Shown here one piece after another: positions 56,872 through 64,000 of a stretch of 64,000 nt of DNA (position 1 is its first letter; each line of letters starts with the position of its first letter). The position numbers and the translations under genes are program-made. The DNA comes from Photobacterium profundum SS9 (lineage in GTDB: Bacteria > Pseudomonadota > Gammaproteobacteria > Enterobacterales > Vibrionaceae). The stretch lies in NCBI RefSeq assembly GCF_000196255.1, contig NC_006370.1, positions 3,547,411 to 3,611,410 of the forward strand, given 5' to 3'. The notes under the pieces are model-generated. The model searched no databases and was not told the origin of the DNA. It saw only the letters and a list, made by a program, of their open reading frames with translations.

Positions 56872-57759
56872 ATGCAAACATTCGCCGAAATCGCCCTATT
56901 AAGAGAGCAGATTCGCGCATGGCGTCGTGAAGGTCGTCGTATCGCTTTTGTTCCAACAATGGGCAACCTTCATGATGGTCATCTAACGCTAGTACGTAAA
57001 GCTCGTGAACATGCTGATATTGTAGTGGTGAGTATTTTTGTTAATCCAATGCAATTTGAAAAAGCTGACGACTTAACGAACTACCCGCGTACTTTAGAAA
57101 ATGATCTGGCGAAGTTGAATAGCGAAGGGGTTGACCTTGTATTTACTCCAACGCCTGAAGTCATGTACCCACAAGGTTTGGAACGTCAAACATTTGTTGA
57201 AGTGCCGGGCTTATCGCAAATGCTAGAAGGCGCTCTGCGTCCTGGTCATTTTCGAGGCGTTGCAACGGTTGTAACAAAGCTGTTCAATATGGTGCAACCT
57301 GATGTCGCGTGCTTTGGTGAGAAAGATTACCAACAGCTCGCACTATTACGTCAAATGACACTCGACATGGCAATGGATATCGAGATCATTGGTGTACCAA
57401 CCGTCCGTGAAATGGACGGTTTAGCAATGAGTTCTCGTAATGGTTACCTAACAGTTGACGAACGCCAACGTGCCCCAGTTTTAGCACGTACAATGCGTTG
57501 GGTGAGTAGCCAAATGCGGGGCGGTCGTACGGATTACTCTGAAATTATCGTTGACGCCAATGATCAGCTTCGTGCTGCAGGACTTCAACCTGATGAAAGC
57601 TACATTCGTGATGCAGTGACGCTACAAGCAGTATCAGAAGAAACCCAGCAAGCGGTCATTCTGATGTCTGCACAGCTTGGTAAAGCTCGCTTAATCGACA
57701 ATCAAGTGGTCGAACTGACCCAACCAGCAGCACCTGTAGCAGAAGCGGCTGAGTCATAA
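56872..57759 (+). CDS. panC: pantothenate synthetase
   Basis: 295 residues. Ligates pantoate and beta-alanine. The HIGH-type motif [15 protein letters not shown] lies at residues 26-40, [15 protein letters not shown] near 147, and the KMSKS-like AMSSRNGYL near 185. The C-terminal tail ([11 protein letters not shown]) is slightly long. panD is not next to it here. Confidence 0.97.
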   Translation: MQTFAEIALLREQIRAWRREGRRIAFVPTMGNLHDGHLTLVRKAREHADIVVVSIFVNPMQFEKADDLTNYPRTLENDLAKLNSEGVDLVFTPTPEVMYPQGLERQTFVEVPGLSQMLEGALRPGHFRGVATVVTKLFNMVQPDVACFGEKDYQQLALLRQMTLDMAMDIEIIGVPTVREMDGLAMSSRNGYLTVDERQRAPVLARTMRWVSSQMRGGRTDYSEIIVDANDQLRAAGLQPDESYIRDAVTLQAVSEETQQAVILMSAQLGKARLIDNQVVELTQPAAPVAEAAES

Positions 57760-57794
57760 TAGACAACTCGCTTAGCACGACAGATAACACTGTT

Positions 57795-57833
57795 TAAAAA
57801 AGGCCGAATATCGAAAGATAATCGGCCTTTTTA
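57795..57833 (+). terminator. terminator after panC
   Basis: AAAAGGCCGA with TCGGCCTTTTT, around an AT-rich loop. Confidence 0.8.
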
Positions 57834-57863
57834 TTACCATTTTGCCTGCTTCAATATGCCATC

Positions 57864-58634
57864 TTACGAACGTAAGCCAATACCACGAGAAATCAGATAG
57901 TAAGCAATCGCATATAAGAAGAGGATGAAACCGGTAAGTACCCCAAATGACGTCACAATACCCACATCAGATACCCCTAAGAAACCATAGCGGAATGCAT
58001 TAACCATATAAACGATGGGATTCAACTTTGACACGCCTTGCCAAAACTCAGGCAATAAGTTGATGGAGTAAAACACCCCACCAAGGTAGGTCAACGGGGT
58101 TAAAATAAAGGTTGGAATAATACTAATATCGTCGAATGTGCGTGCAAATACCGCATTAATCAACCCGCCAAGTGAAAATACAATCGACGTCATAAAGACC
58201 GTTGCAACAATCACCCCCAAATGAGCAATACTTAGATCAACAAAAAAGAGTGATACGACACTAACAATAAAACCAACCCCTAAACCACGCAGTACACCGC
58301 CACCGACATAACCAGCAATAATGATGTAATTAGGGACAGGTGCCACGAGTAACTCTTCAATGTTGTGCTGGAATTTAGCACTGAAAAAAGATGAGGCGAC
58401 ATTGGAATATGAATTGGTGATCACCGACATCATGATCAGACCCGGCACGATATATTCCATGTAACTAAAACCGTTCATCTCGCCAATTCGGCTACCAATA
58501 AGGTTACCAAAAATAATGAAATACAAGGTCATGGTGATAGCGGGTGGTACCAAGGTTTGCACCCAGATACGAGTAAAACGGTGAATTTCTTTGGTGATCA
58601 GACTTTTAAAAGCGATCCAAAACTGGTGGTTCAT
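57864..58634 (-). CDS. yadH: ABC-2 type transport permease (YadH-like)
   Basis: 256 residues, six membrane helices of the ABC-2 type. TLVPPAITMTLYFIIFGNL near residue 28 and TPLTYLGGVFYSINLLPEFW near 180 are family signatures. It forms the membrane part of an exporter with yadG. The substrate is not known. ATPase stop and permease start overlap (ATGA). Confidence 0.93.
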   Translation of the reverse strand: MNHQFWIAFKSLITKEIHRFTRIWVQTLVPPAITMTLYFIIFGNLIGSRIGEMNGFSYMEYIVPGLIMMSVITNSYSNVASSFFSAKFQHNIEELLVAPVPNYIIIAGYVGGGVLRGLGVGFIVSVVSLFFVDLSIAHLGVIVATVFMTSIVFSLGGLINAVFARTFDDISIIPTFILTPLTYLGGVFYSINLLPEFWQGVSKLNPIVYMVNAFRYGFLGVSDVGIVTSFGVLTGFILFLYAIAYYLISRGIGLRS

Positions 58635-59569
58635 GCCTGTGCCTCTTTGTTTGATGATGCCTGACTCTGTGCAATCAAGGTCACAAACAATTCTTCTAAA
58701 CGGTTCGCTTTATTACGCATCGACATTACGTCAATCCCTTGCGCAGTCAAAGCGGTAAAAATCACATTCAACCCTTTGTCCTTTTCGACATCGATTTCTA
58801 GGGTATGATTATCGGGCAAACGCCAATTCAAGCCGTCAAGCTTCGGTTTATTACCATTAAGCTTAATATCCAAAATAAAGGTTTCGACTTCTAGCTTACC
58901 GAGTAACGCTTTCATGCTGGTACATTCCACCAACTCGCCGTGGTTAATGATGCCGATATTACGGCACAGCATTTCTGCTTCTTCTAAATAGTGGGTGGTC
59001 AGAATAATAGTGACACCCTGACGATTAATTTCACGTAGAAATGTCCACATTGAACGGCGTAACTCTATGTCGACACCGGCCGTTGGTTCATCAAGAATAA
59101 GCAGCTTAGGTTCATGCATCAATGCACGAGCAATCATTAAACGACGCTTCATACCACCAGAAAGATTACGCGCACGTTCATTACGCTTTCCCCATAGATC
59201 TAGCTGGCTGAGGTATTTTTTTGCACGCTCTCGTGCCAACGGTTTATCAACGCCATAATAACCGGCTTGGTTAACAACAATCTGCTCAACGGTTTCAAAT
59301 GGATTAAAGTTAAACTCTTGTGGTACTAATCCCAGTTGATTTTTCGCTTTAACAAGATCTGAGTCAATATCGTAACCAAACACCTTTACCGAACCCGAAG
59401 TCTTGTTAACTAACGAAGTTATTACACCTATTGTTGTTGACTTACCTGCACCATTTGGGCCTAGTAATGCAAAGAAGTCTCCTTCTTCGACAGATAAGCT
59501 CATGTTTTTAATGGCTTCAACGCCACTACTATAGGTTTTACTTAAATTTTTGATTTCCAGTGCGTTCAT
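58631..59569 (-). CDS. yadG: ABC transporter ATPase (YadG-like)
   Basis: 312 residues; E. coli YadG has 308. Walker A GPNGAGKSTT near residue 37, Q-loop LVPQEFN near 82, signature LSGGMKRRLMIARAL near 136 and Walker B LLILDEPTAGVD near 157. A C-terminal extension of about 80 residues follows. ATG 59569 fits the YadG start (NALEIKNLSKTY). Works with yadH as a heavy exporter of unknown substrate. Divergent from can, as in E. coli. Confidence 0.93.
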   Translation of the reverse strand: MNALEIKNLSKTYSSGVEAIKNMSLSVEEGDFFALLGPNGAGKSTTIGVITSLVNKTSGSVKVFGYDIDSDLVKAKNQLGLVPQEFNFNPFETVEQIVVNQAGYYGVDKPLARERAKKYLSQLDLWGKRNERARNLSGGMKRRLMIARALMHEPKLLILDEPTAGVDIELRRSMWTFLREINRQGVTIILTTHYLEEAEMLCRNIGIINHGELVECTSMKALLGKLEVETFILDIKLNGNKPKLDGLNWRLPDNHTLEIDVEKDKGLNVIFTALTAQGIDVMSMRNKANRLEELFVTLIAQSQASSNKEAQA

Positions 59570-59696
59570 AAAATACAATCTTAATGTTAGAAGTTTTCAT
59601 CAAATGTCACTAGTTTTCACAAAAAGAACAACTAATCCGATTTGCTATTAGTCCAGCTTGTGTATAGTAGAGGACATATTAAATAAAGGCATTATC

Positions 59697-60353
59697 ATGG
59701 CAGATATTAAGCAGTTATTCGCAAACAATCTCTCTTGGTCGAAGAGCATCAAGGAAGAAACCCCTGAGTTCTTTTCTCACCTCGCGGAATCTCAACAACC
59801 GCAATACCTATGGATTGGCTGTTCCGATAGTCGAGTACCGGCAGAACGCCTTACCGGGCTAGACTCCGGCGAGCTATTTGTTCACCGAAATGTGGCAAAC
59901 CAAGTCATTCACACTGACTTAAATTGTCTTTCTGTTATTCAATATGCTGTTGATGTACTCAAAGTCAAACACATCATCGTTTGTGGACACTATGGGTGTG
60001 GTGGTGTTACCGCAGCGATTGAGAACCCTCCCCTAGGTCTGATTAATAACTGGTTATTGCACATCCGCGATCTGTATCTAAAGCATCGCAGTGAACTCGG
60101 TACATTACCTCGTGAAGATTGGGACAACAAACTGTGCGAAATCAACGTTGCCTCTCAGGTCTATAACCTGGGTAACTCGACAGTGATGCAGCAAGCTTGG
60201 GAACGCGGTCAACAAGTGAAGATTCACGGCTGGATTTATGGCATGAATAATGGTGTGCTACGCGATTTAGGTGTAACGGCAACCAGTCGCGAGTCTTTAG
60301 AGATCGCCTATCAAGCAGCAATGTCTGCAATTCTACCACCAAAAGAATTGTAG
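59697..60353 (+). CDS. can: beta-class carbonic anhydrase
   Basis: 218 residues. Zinc ligands and catalytic dyad are all present and number like E. coli Can: Cys42 and Asp44 in GCSDSRVP, Arg46, and His98 and Cys101 in GHYGCGG. Interconverts carbon dioxide and bicarbonate for biosynthesis. ATG 59697 chosen over upstream frame start at 59658. Divergent from yadG and convergent with hpt. Confidence 0.97.
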   Translation: MADIKQLFANNLSWSKSIKEETPEFFSHLAESQQPQYLWIGCSDSRVPAERLTGLDSGELFVHRNVANQVIHTDLNCLSVIQYAVDVLKVKHIIVCGHYGCGGVTAAIENPPLGLINNWLLHIRDLYLKHRSELGTLPREDWDNKLCEINVASQVYNLGNSTVMQQAWERGQQVKIHGWIYGMNNGVLRDLGVTATSRESLEIAYQAAMSAILPPKEL

Positions 60354-60384
60354 TTTTTCATCGCATGCACTAAAAACAGAATAT

Positions 60385-60420
60385 AAAAAAGCGACTACTC
60401 ATTGAGCCGTCGCTTTTTTT
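60385..60420. terminator. bidirectional terminator between can and hpt
   Basis: AAAAAAGCGAC (60385-60395) pairs with GTCGCTTTTTT (60409-60419) around a 13-base loop. Confidence 0.85.
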
Positions 60421-60468
60421 GTATTCTGCTTTACACACTAAGCTATTATACCATTCTGAAAATAGGTA

Positions 60469-61002
60469 TTAGTCTTCTAGTGGTACAACTTTACCGATGA
60501 AAGGTAAATGACGGTATTTTTGTGCGTAATCGATGCCTACACCGACAACAAACTCATCTGGAATCACAAAACCATACCAATCAACGTTCACATTGACTTC
60601 ACGGCGTTCTGGCTTATCCAATAATGTACAAATACGAATAGAATTGGGTTCACGTAGAGATAAGATTTCACACACTTTATTTAGCGTATTACCGGTATCA
60701 ATAATATCTTCAACGAGCAGGACATCTTTACCTTTAATGTCGTCATCCAGATCTTTTAGGATACGTACATCACGGTTACTTTCCATTGTATTGCCGTAAC
60801 TTGATGCAGTCATGAAGTCAACTTCATGAGGAAGGTCAATTGCACGTGCTAAATCAGCCATAAAGACAAAAGAACCACGCAACAAGCCAACCATAACAAG
60901 GTTCTCTGAACCCTTGTAACATTCAGTAATTTGCTTTCCTAGCTCTTTTACTCGTGCCTGAACATCCTGCTCAGAAATTAGTACTTCAATCGTATGTTTC
61001 AT
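60469..61002 (-). CDS. hpt: hypoxanthine phosphoribosyltransferase
   Basis: 177 residues. Purine salvage. The PRPP-binding motif [14 protein letters not shown] near residue 100, the [12 protein letters not shown] loop near 43 and [11 protein letters not shown] near 130 fit Hpt. ATG 61002 has a GGAG site; the longer frame to 61065 is not conserved. Shares its upstream region with the quorum-sensing regulator, as in Vibrio (hpt beside hapR). Confidence 0.96.
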   Translation of the reverse strand: MKHTIEVLISEQDVQARVKELGKQITECYKGSENLVMVGLLRGSFVFMADLARAIDLPHEVDFMTASSYGNTMESNRDVRILKDLDDDIKGKDVLLVEDIIDTGNTLNKVCEILSLREPNSIRICTLLDKPERREVNVNVDWYGFVIPDEFVVGVGIDYAQKYRHLPFIGKVVPLED

Positions 61003-61210
61003 CTTATTCTCCATCAGTACGACCGCATCAGCCGCCTGCAGGCTATCTAATACCAAAGAAGACACATTCTATCATTCATTGATGCTAATAGTTATTTTAT
61101 CGATAGTGTCAATTATACGACACACTTCAATTAAGTTGCGTTTGAATACGCCTTGTTGCTGATGTAGAGTTAGTCATACAAAACAAATATATAATACTTA
61201 TAAATACTTA

Positions 61211-61224
61211 TGGCTAGGGATCAC
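61211..61224 (+). promoter_or_regulatory. putative Qrr small-RNA pairing site over the ribosome binding site
   Basis: TGGCTAGGGATCAC lies 7-20 bases before the ATG of the regulator and contains GGCTAGG, the complement of the conserved CCTAGCC core of Vibrio Qrr sRNAs. The only Shine-Dalgarno-like bases (TAGGGA) are within it, so pairing would block translation. The qrr genes are not in the window. Confidence 0.55.
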
Positions 61225-61230
61225 GTGCTC

Positions 61231-61839
61231 ATGGATACGATCGTAAAAAAAACGCGTACTCGTCTTTCTCCTGAAAAAAGAAAGCAACAGCTTCTCGATT
61301 TTGCTTTAGATGTATTTGCTCGCCGCGGAATAGGCAGAGCAGGACATGCCGATATTGCTGAAATGGCCAATGTGTCAGTGGCCACCGTCTTTAATTACTT
61401 TCCAACCCGTGAAGCACTGGTTGAAGAAGTATTGCTCCAAGTTGAAAACCGTTTTAGCCTTCTACTGTCAGAATGCCTAGATGAGCAAGATAAAACGTTA
61501 CATGCCCGTCTACGCGGCATTTCACACACTCTTATCGATGCGGTTATCGAACAACAAGACTGGTTAAAAGTATGGTTTGAATGGAGTACATCTGTTCGAG
61601 ACGATATTTGGCCACAGTTTATTAGTGGTAATAAAAAAAGTCTGAAGCGCATTGCGGCAGCGTTTGAGCAGGGTAAAGAAAATAATGAAATTGATAGTGA
61701 TAATTCATCTGATGATTTAGCTCACCTTCTACACGGTCTATGCTACATCTTATACTTGCAGTCGAACTTACACCCAGATCAAGACCGAATGCGCGAACAA
61801 GCAGAACGCTACATCAACACTTTGTACCCTGCCAAATAA
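61231..61839 (+). CDS. litR: quorum-sensing master regulator of the LuxR/HapR/LitR family (TetR fold)
   Basis: 202 residues. The TetR-type DNA-binding domain is highly conserved: TRTRLSPEKRKQQLLDFAL, VFARRGIGRAGHADIAEM and NVSVATVFNYFPTREALVEE, almost as in V. harveyi LuxR and V. cholerae HapR. The ligand domain has WLKVWFEWSTSVRDDIWPQF near residue 110. It is the high-cell-density regulator in Vibrionaceae, controlled by Qrr sRNAs at low density. ATG 61231 matches the family start (MDxIxKR); the ATG at 61210 is upstream of the pairing site. Followed by a strong terminator. Confidence 0.94.
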   Translation: MDTIVKKTRTRLSPEKRKQQLLDFALDVFARRGIGRAGHADIAEMANVSVATVFNYFPTREALVEEVLLQVENRFSLLLSECLDEQDKTLHARLRGISHTLIDAVIEQQDWLKVWFEWSTSVRDDIWPQFISGNKKSLKRIAAAFEQGKENNEIDSDNSSDDLAHLLHGLCYILYLQSNLHPDQDRMREQAERYINTLYPAK

Positions 61840-61855
61840 GCCTAGATTTCCAGAC

Positions 61856-61886
61856 AAAAAAGGTCAGCCTCAGCTGACCTTTTTTA
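61856..61886. terminator. terminator after litR
   Basis: AAAAAAGGTCAGC, loop CTCA, GCTGACCTTTTTT; symmetrical, so it can also serve fbpC on the minus strand. Confidence 0.9.
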
Positions 61887-61934
61887 TCAAATAAACATCT
61901 ATTGTCACGATGATTTCGCGTTAATTTTGACGAT

Positions 61935-62975
61935 CTAGCACGCGGTAGCAAAAACAACAGGCTCATGCGGCTCTACATTGATCGCCACTTTATCACCAAT
62001 ATTCAATATTAAATGTGAATTTACCACTAATGAATGCCCCTGATACTGCACGGTATAACGGCAGTTATCACCCATAAATTGTTGCTCTACAATTACCCCA
62101 TCCCCGTCTATTTGAGGCTGAACATGTAGATTTTGAGGGCGCAGTAACCATTCAACATTGTCATCTTGCTGGTAAGCGTATTCAGAACTGAATTCAATAT
62201 CACCAAATGGCGTAAATAGGTGCTTGTCGTTCTTCACTGTCGCCGGAAGATAAGAGCCAGCTCCTAAAAACTCTGCAACAAAACGACTGCTTGGGCGATA
62301 ATAGAGATCAGTTGCACAGCCAAATTGCTCAATAATACCGTTATTCATAACAGCAAGACGATCGGCAAACGCGAAAGCCTCTTCTCTACTGTGAGTAACA
62401 AAAATCGCAGTAACGCCCTGCGCTTTAAAAATACGACGAATTTCTTTAATCAAACCGTGACGTACTTGAGTATCAATATTTGAGAACGGTTCATCTAATA
62501 AAATTAAATCAGGCTCACAAGCTAATGCGCGTGCAATGGCAACTCGTTGCTGCTGCCCACCCGATAACTGATGTGGATAGCGATCATCAAGTTTAGTGAG
62601 GTGAACAAGCTCTAACATTTCCTGAATTTTGGCCAGAATGCGGGTTTTATCCCAATCTTTCAAACCAAAAGCAATGTTCTCAGCCACGGTGAGATGTGGG
62701 AATAATGCATAGTCTTGAAATATCATGCCGATATTACGCTTTTCGGGGGGTAACCAAGTCGTATCATCCACCACAACACGACCATTAATCGTCATGCAGC
62801 CACTCTCTAATGGCAGTAAACCTGCAATAGCTTTAAGCAAGGTTGTTTTACCGCAACCACTCGCGCCAAGCAAACAGACAATTTCGTTATCTTCAACAGG
62901 CAATGAGAGATTCTGTAATACCGCCTGACCGTTATAACGGCACGTTAAATTAGTAACGGATAATGCACTACTCAT
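61935..62975 (-). CDS. fbpC: ferric iron ABC transporter ATPase
   Basis: 346 residues. Walker A LGASGCGKTTLL near residue 36, Q-loop MIFQDYALFPHLTV near 84, signature LSGGQQQRVAIARAL near 136 and Walker B LILLDEPFSNIDT near 156. A C-terminal regulatory domain of about 110 residues follows. It is the FbpC/AfuC type of the iron(III) subfamily. The start overlaps the stop of the permease gene (ATGA), so the pair are coupled. The iron assignment rests on similarity and could be another oxyanion or metal. Confidence 0.88.
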   Translation of the reverse strand: MSSALSVTNLTCRYNGQAVLQNLSLPVEDNEIVCLLGASGCGKTTLLKAIAGLLPLESGCMTINGRVVVDDTTWLPPEKRNIGMIFQDYALFPHLTVAENIAFGLKDWDKTRILAKIQEMLELVHLTKLDDRYPHQLSGGQQQRVAIARALACEPDLILLDEPFSNIDTQVRHGLIKEIRRIFKAQGVTAIFVTHSREEAFAFADRLAVMNNGIIEQFGCATDLYYRPSSRFVAEFLGAGSYLPATVKNDKHLFTPFGDIEFSSEYAYQQDDNVEWLLRPQNLHVQPQIDGDGVIVEQQFMGDNCRYTVQYQGHSLVVNSHLILNIGDKVAINVEPHEPVVFATAC

Positions 62976-64000
62976 CAGTGTTTCTGCTCCAAAGAACGGT
63001 TAATCATCACCAATGGGATCAGACCAACGATAACTAATAAAATTGCGGGGAGAGCGGCCTGCTCTAACTGCTCATCCGAGGCAAAATTAAAAACATAGGT
63101 CGCCAGTGTTTCAAAATTAAAGGGGCGTAATAATAATGCCGCATTTAATTCTTTCATCGATTCAATAAACACCAACAAACCTGCAATTAAACAACCACGA
63201 CGAATTAACGGTAAATGAATGCGACGCAACATCGCTGTGGATGCATAGCCCATGGTTTTTGATGCCATATCTAACGATGGGGATATCTTCGCTAAGCTGC
63301 TTTCAACACTACCAATGGCTACCGCCGCAAAGCGCACCACAAAGGCAAAAACAATGGCAAACATCGTACCTGAGAAAATCAAACCTGGTCGACCGAATCC
63401 GTAAGCTTGCGTAAAGTCATTCACTAGGTGATCAGCAGAGGTAAGAGGGATCATCACCCCAATCGCTAATACAGTACCCGGTACGGCATAGCCTAATGAA
63501 GCCAAACGCATTGGCACCGCAGTATACTTACTGCCGTCTAAGCGACGGTAGAAATTAACGATCAATGCCAAGATAACAGCGACAACAGAAGTAATAATTG
63601 AAACAGATAAACTGTTAAGGCTGTATTGCAAAAATTGAGTGGTCCAGCTTTCTGCAAAATAGTGCCATGCATAGTAACCAAGCTGAAGTAATGGGAACGC
63701 AAAGGCCATACAGACCAATCCCCAGCACCATATGATTGCACACCATTTTTTAGCACCCGTTAAGGTGTAGCGAACATCATCACCATGCTCAAACTGCTGT
63801 TGGAATAACTTCTGCTTTCTACGGCTAAAACGCTCAGTACTGATCAAAAAGAAAATCACTAATAACATCAGTGATGATATTTTGGCTGCCGCATTTAAAT
63901 TTGAGTACCCTAACCACGTATCATACACCGCGGTTGTTAGCGTATTAACGGCAAAATAACTCACCGTACCGAAGTCACCTAAGGTTTCCATTGCCACAAG
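62975..64000 (-). CDS. fbpB: ferric iron ABC transporter permease, partial
   Basis: Only the C-terminal part is in the window (about 341 residues); the gene continues past base 64000. FbpB-type permeases are double-length with two six-helix halves. The visible part begins inside the first half (METLGDFGTVSYFAVNTLT, a conserved block) and includes the whole second half. The EAA-like loop is MASKTMGYASTAMLRRIHLP near the middle of the visible part. The Met codon near 63997 is internal. The binding protein gene would be beyond the window. Confidence 0.88.
   Translation of the reverse strand, partial: LVAMETLGDFGTVSYFAVNTLTTAVYDTWLGYSNLNAAAKISSLMLLVIFFLISTERFSRRKQKLFQQQFEHGDDVRYTLTGAKKWCAIIWCWGLVCMAFAFPLLQLGYYAWHYFAESWTTQFLQYSLNSLSVSIITSVVAVILALIVNFYRRLDGSKYTAVPMRLASLGYAVPGTVLAIGVMIPLTSADHLVNDFTQAYGFGRPGLIFSGTMFAIVFAFVVRFAAVAIGSVESSLAKISPSLDMASKTMGYASTAMLRRIHLPLIRRGCLIAGLLVFIESMKELNAALLLRPFNFETLATYVFNFASDEQLEQAALPAILLVIVGLIPLVMINRSLEQKH

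Overview
The window looks like a piece of a Vibrionaceae main chromosome, most likely Photobacterium. That call is an inference from gene content. Markers are a HapR/LitR/LuxR-type quorum regulator next to hpt, the pilU-pilT block beside yggS-proC, an NqrM-type protein, a moderate AT bias, and the long enterobacterial-like order ubiI-ubiH-ygfB-zapA-ssrS-fau-rpiA-serA-argP-argO-mscS-fbaA-pgk-epd-tktA-metK-sprT-endA-rsmE-gshB-yqgE-ruvX-pil-yggS-proC-yggT-yggU-rdgB-hemW-yggN-trmB-mutY-yggX-mltC. Almost all of it is core genome; I see no CRISPR array, prophage, toxin-antitoxin pair, restriction system or defence island.

Layout. Bases 1-1481 are the right part of an IS66-family element whose transposase is split by a -1 frame change at a textbook slippery heptamer followed by a stem. 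Bases 1500-5110 are a small accessory stretch: an orphan zinc-ribbon protein, a LysR regulator, a tight three-gene operon (UPF0251/DUF134 regulator, NifX/NafY-like metallocluster-binding protein, NqrM-like iron-delivery protein) and a 67-residue orphan. Bases 5150-9566 hold gcvH, the ubiquinone hydroxylases ubiI and ubiH, ygfB and zapA; pepP, usually between ygfB and ubiH, is absent. Bases 9573-16045 hold 6S RNA, fau, rpiA, a frameshifted serA, a SIMPL protein and the divergent argP/argO pair with a YbaK-type deacylase. Bases 16139-24753 hold mscS and a carbon block (fbaA, pgk, epd, tktA), then metK with a clear promoter and MetJ-type operator.

Bases 24864-42794 carry sprT through mltC with type IV pilus retraction ATPases, glutathione synthesis, proline synthesis, nucleotide sanitation, heme chaperone and oxidised-guanine repair. 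yggT is frameshifted here, and a nested miniature inverted-repeat element sits between gshB and yqgE. Bases 43012-44143 are nine tRNA genes, a three-fold tandem repeat of Phe-Asn-Thr behind one stringent-type promoter. Bases 44439-52390 hold an HD-GYP protein, mrcB, hrpB, thpR and sfsA. Bases 52527-57759 are the classic dksA-gluQRS-pcnB-folK-panB-panC series; pcnB appears to start at an ATC/ATT codon, as published for E. coli pcnB. Bases 57864-64000 hold an ABC exporter pair, a beta carbonic anhydrase, hpt, the quorum-sensing master regulator with a Qrr-like pairing site at its ribosome binding site, and the ATPase and a cut-off permease of a ferric iron importer.

The points most worth a second look are the frameshift signal in the IS66 transposase, the non-AUG start of pcnB, the metal-cofactor operon, three LacI-type palindromes near rpiA, fbaA and tktA, the tRNA triplication, and single-base frame breaks in serA and yggT.
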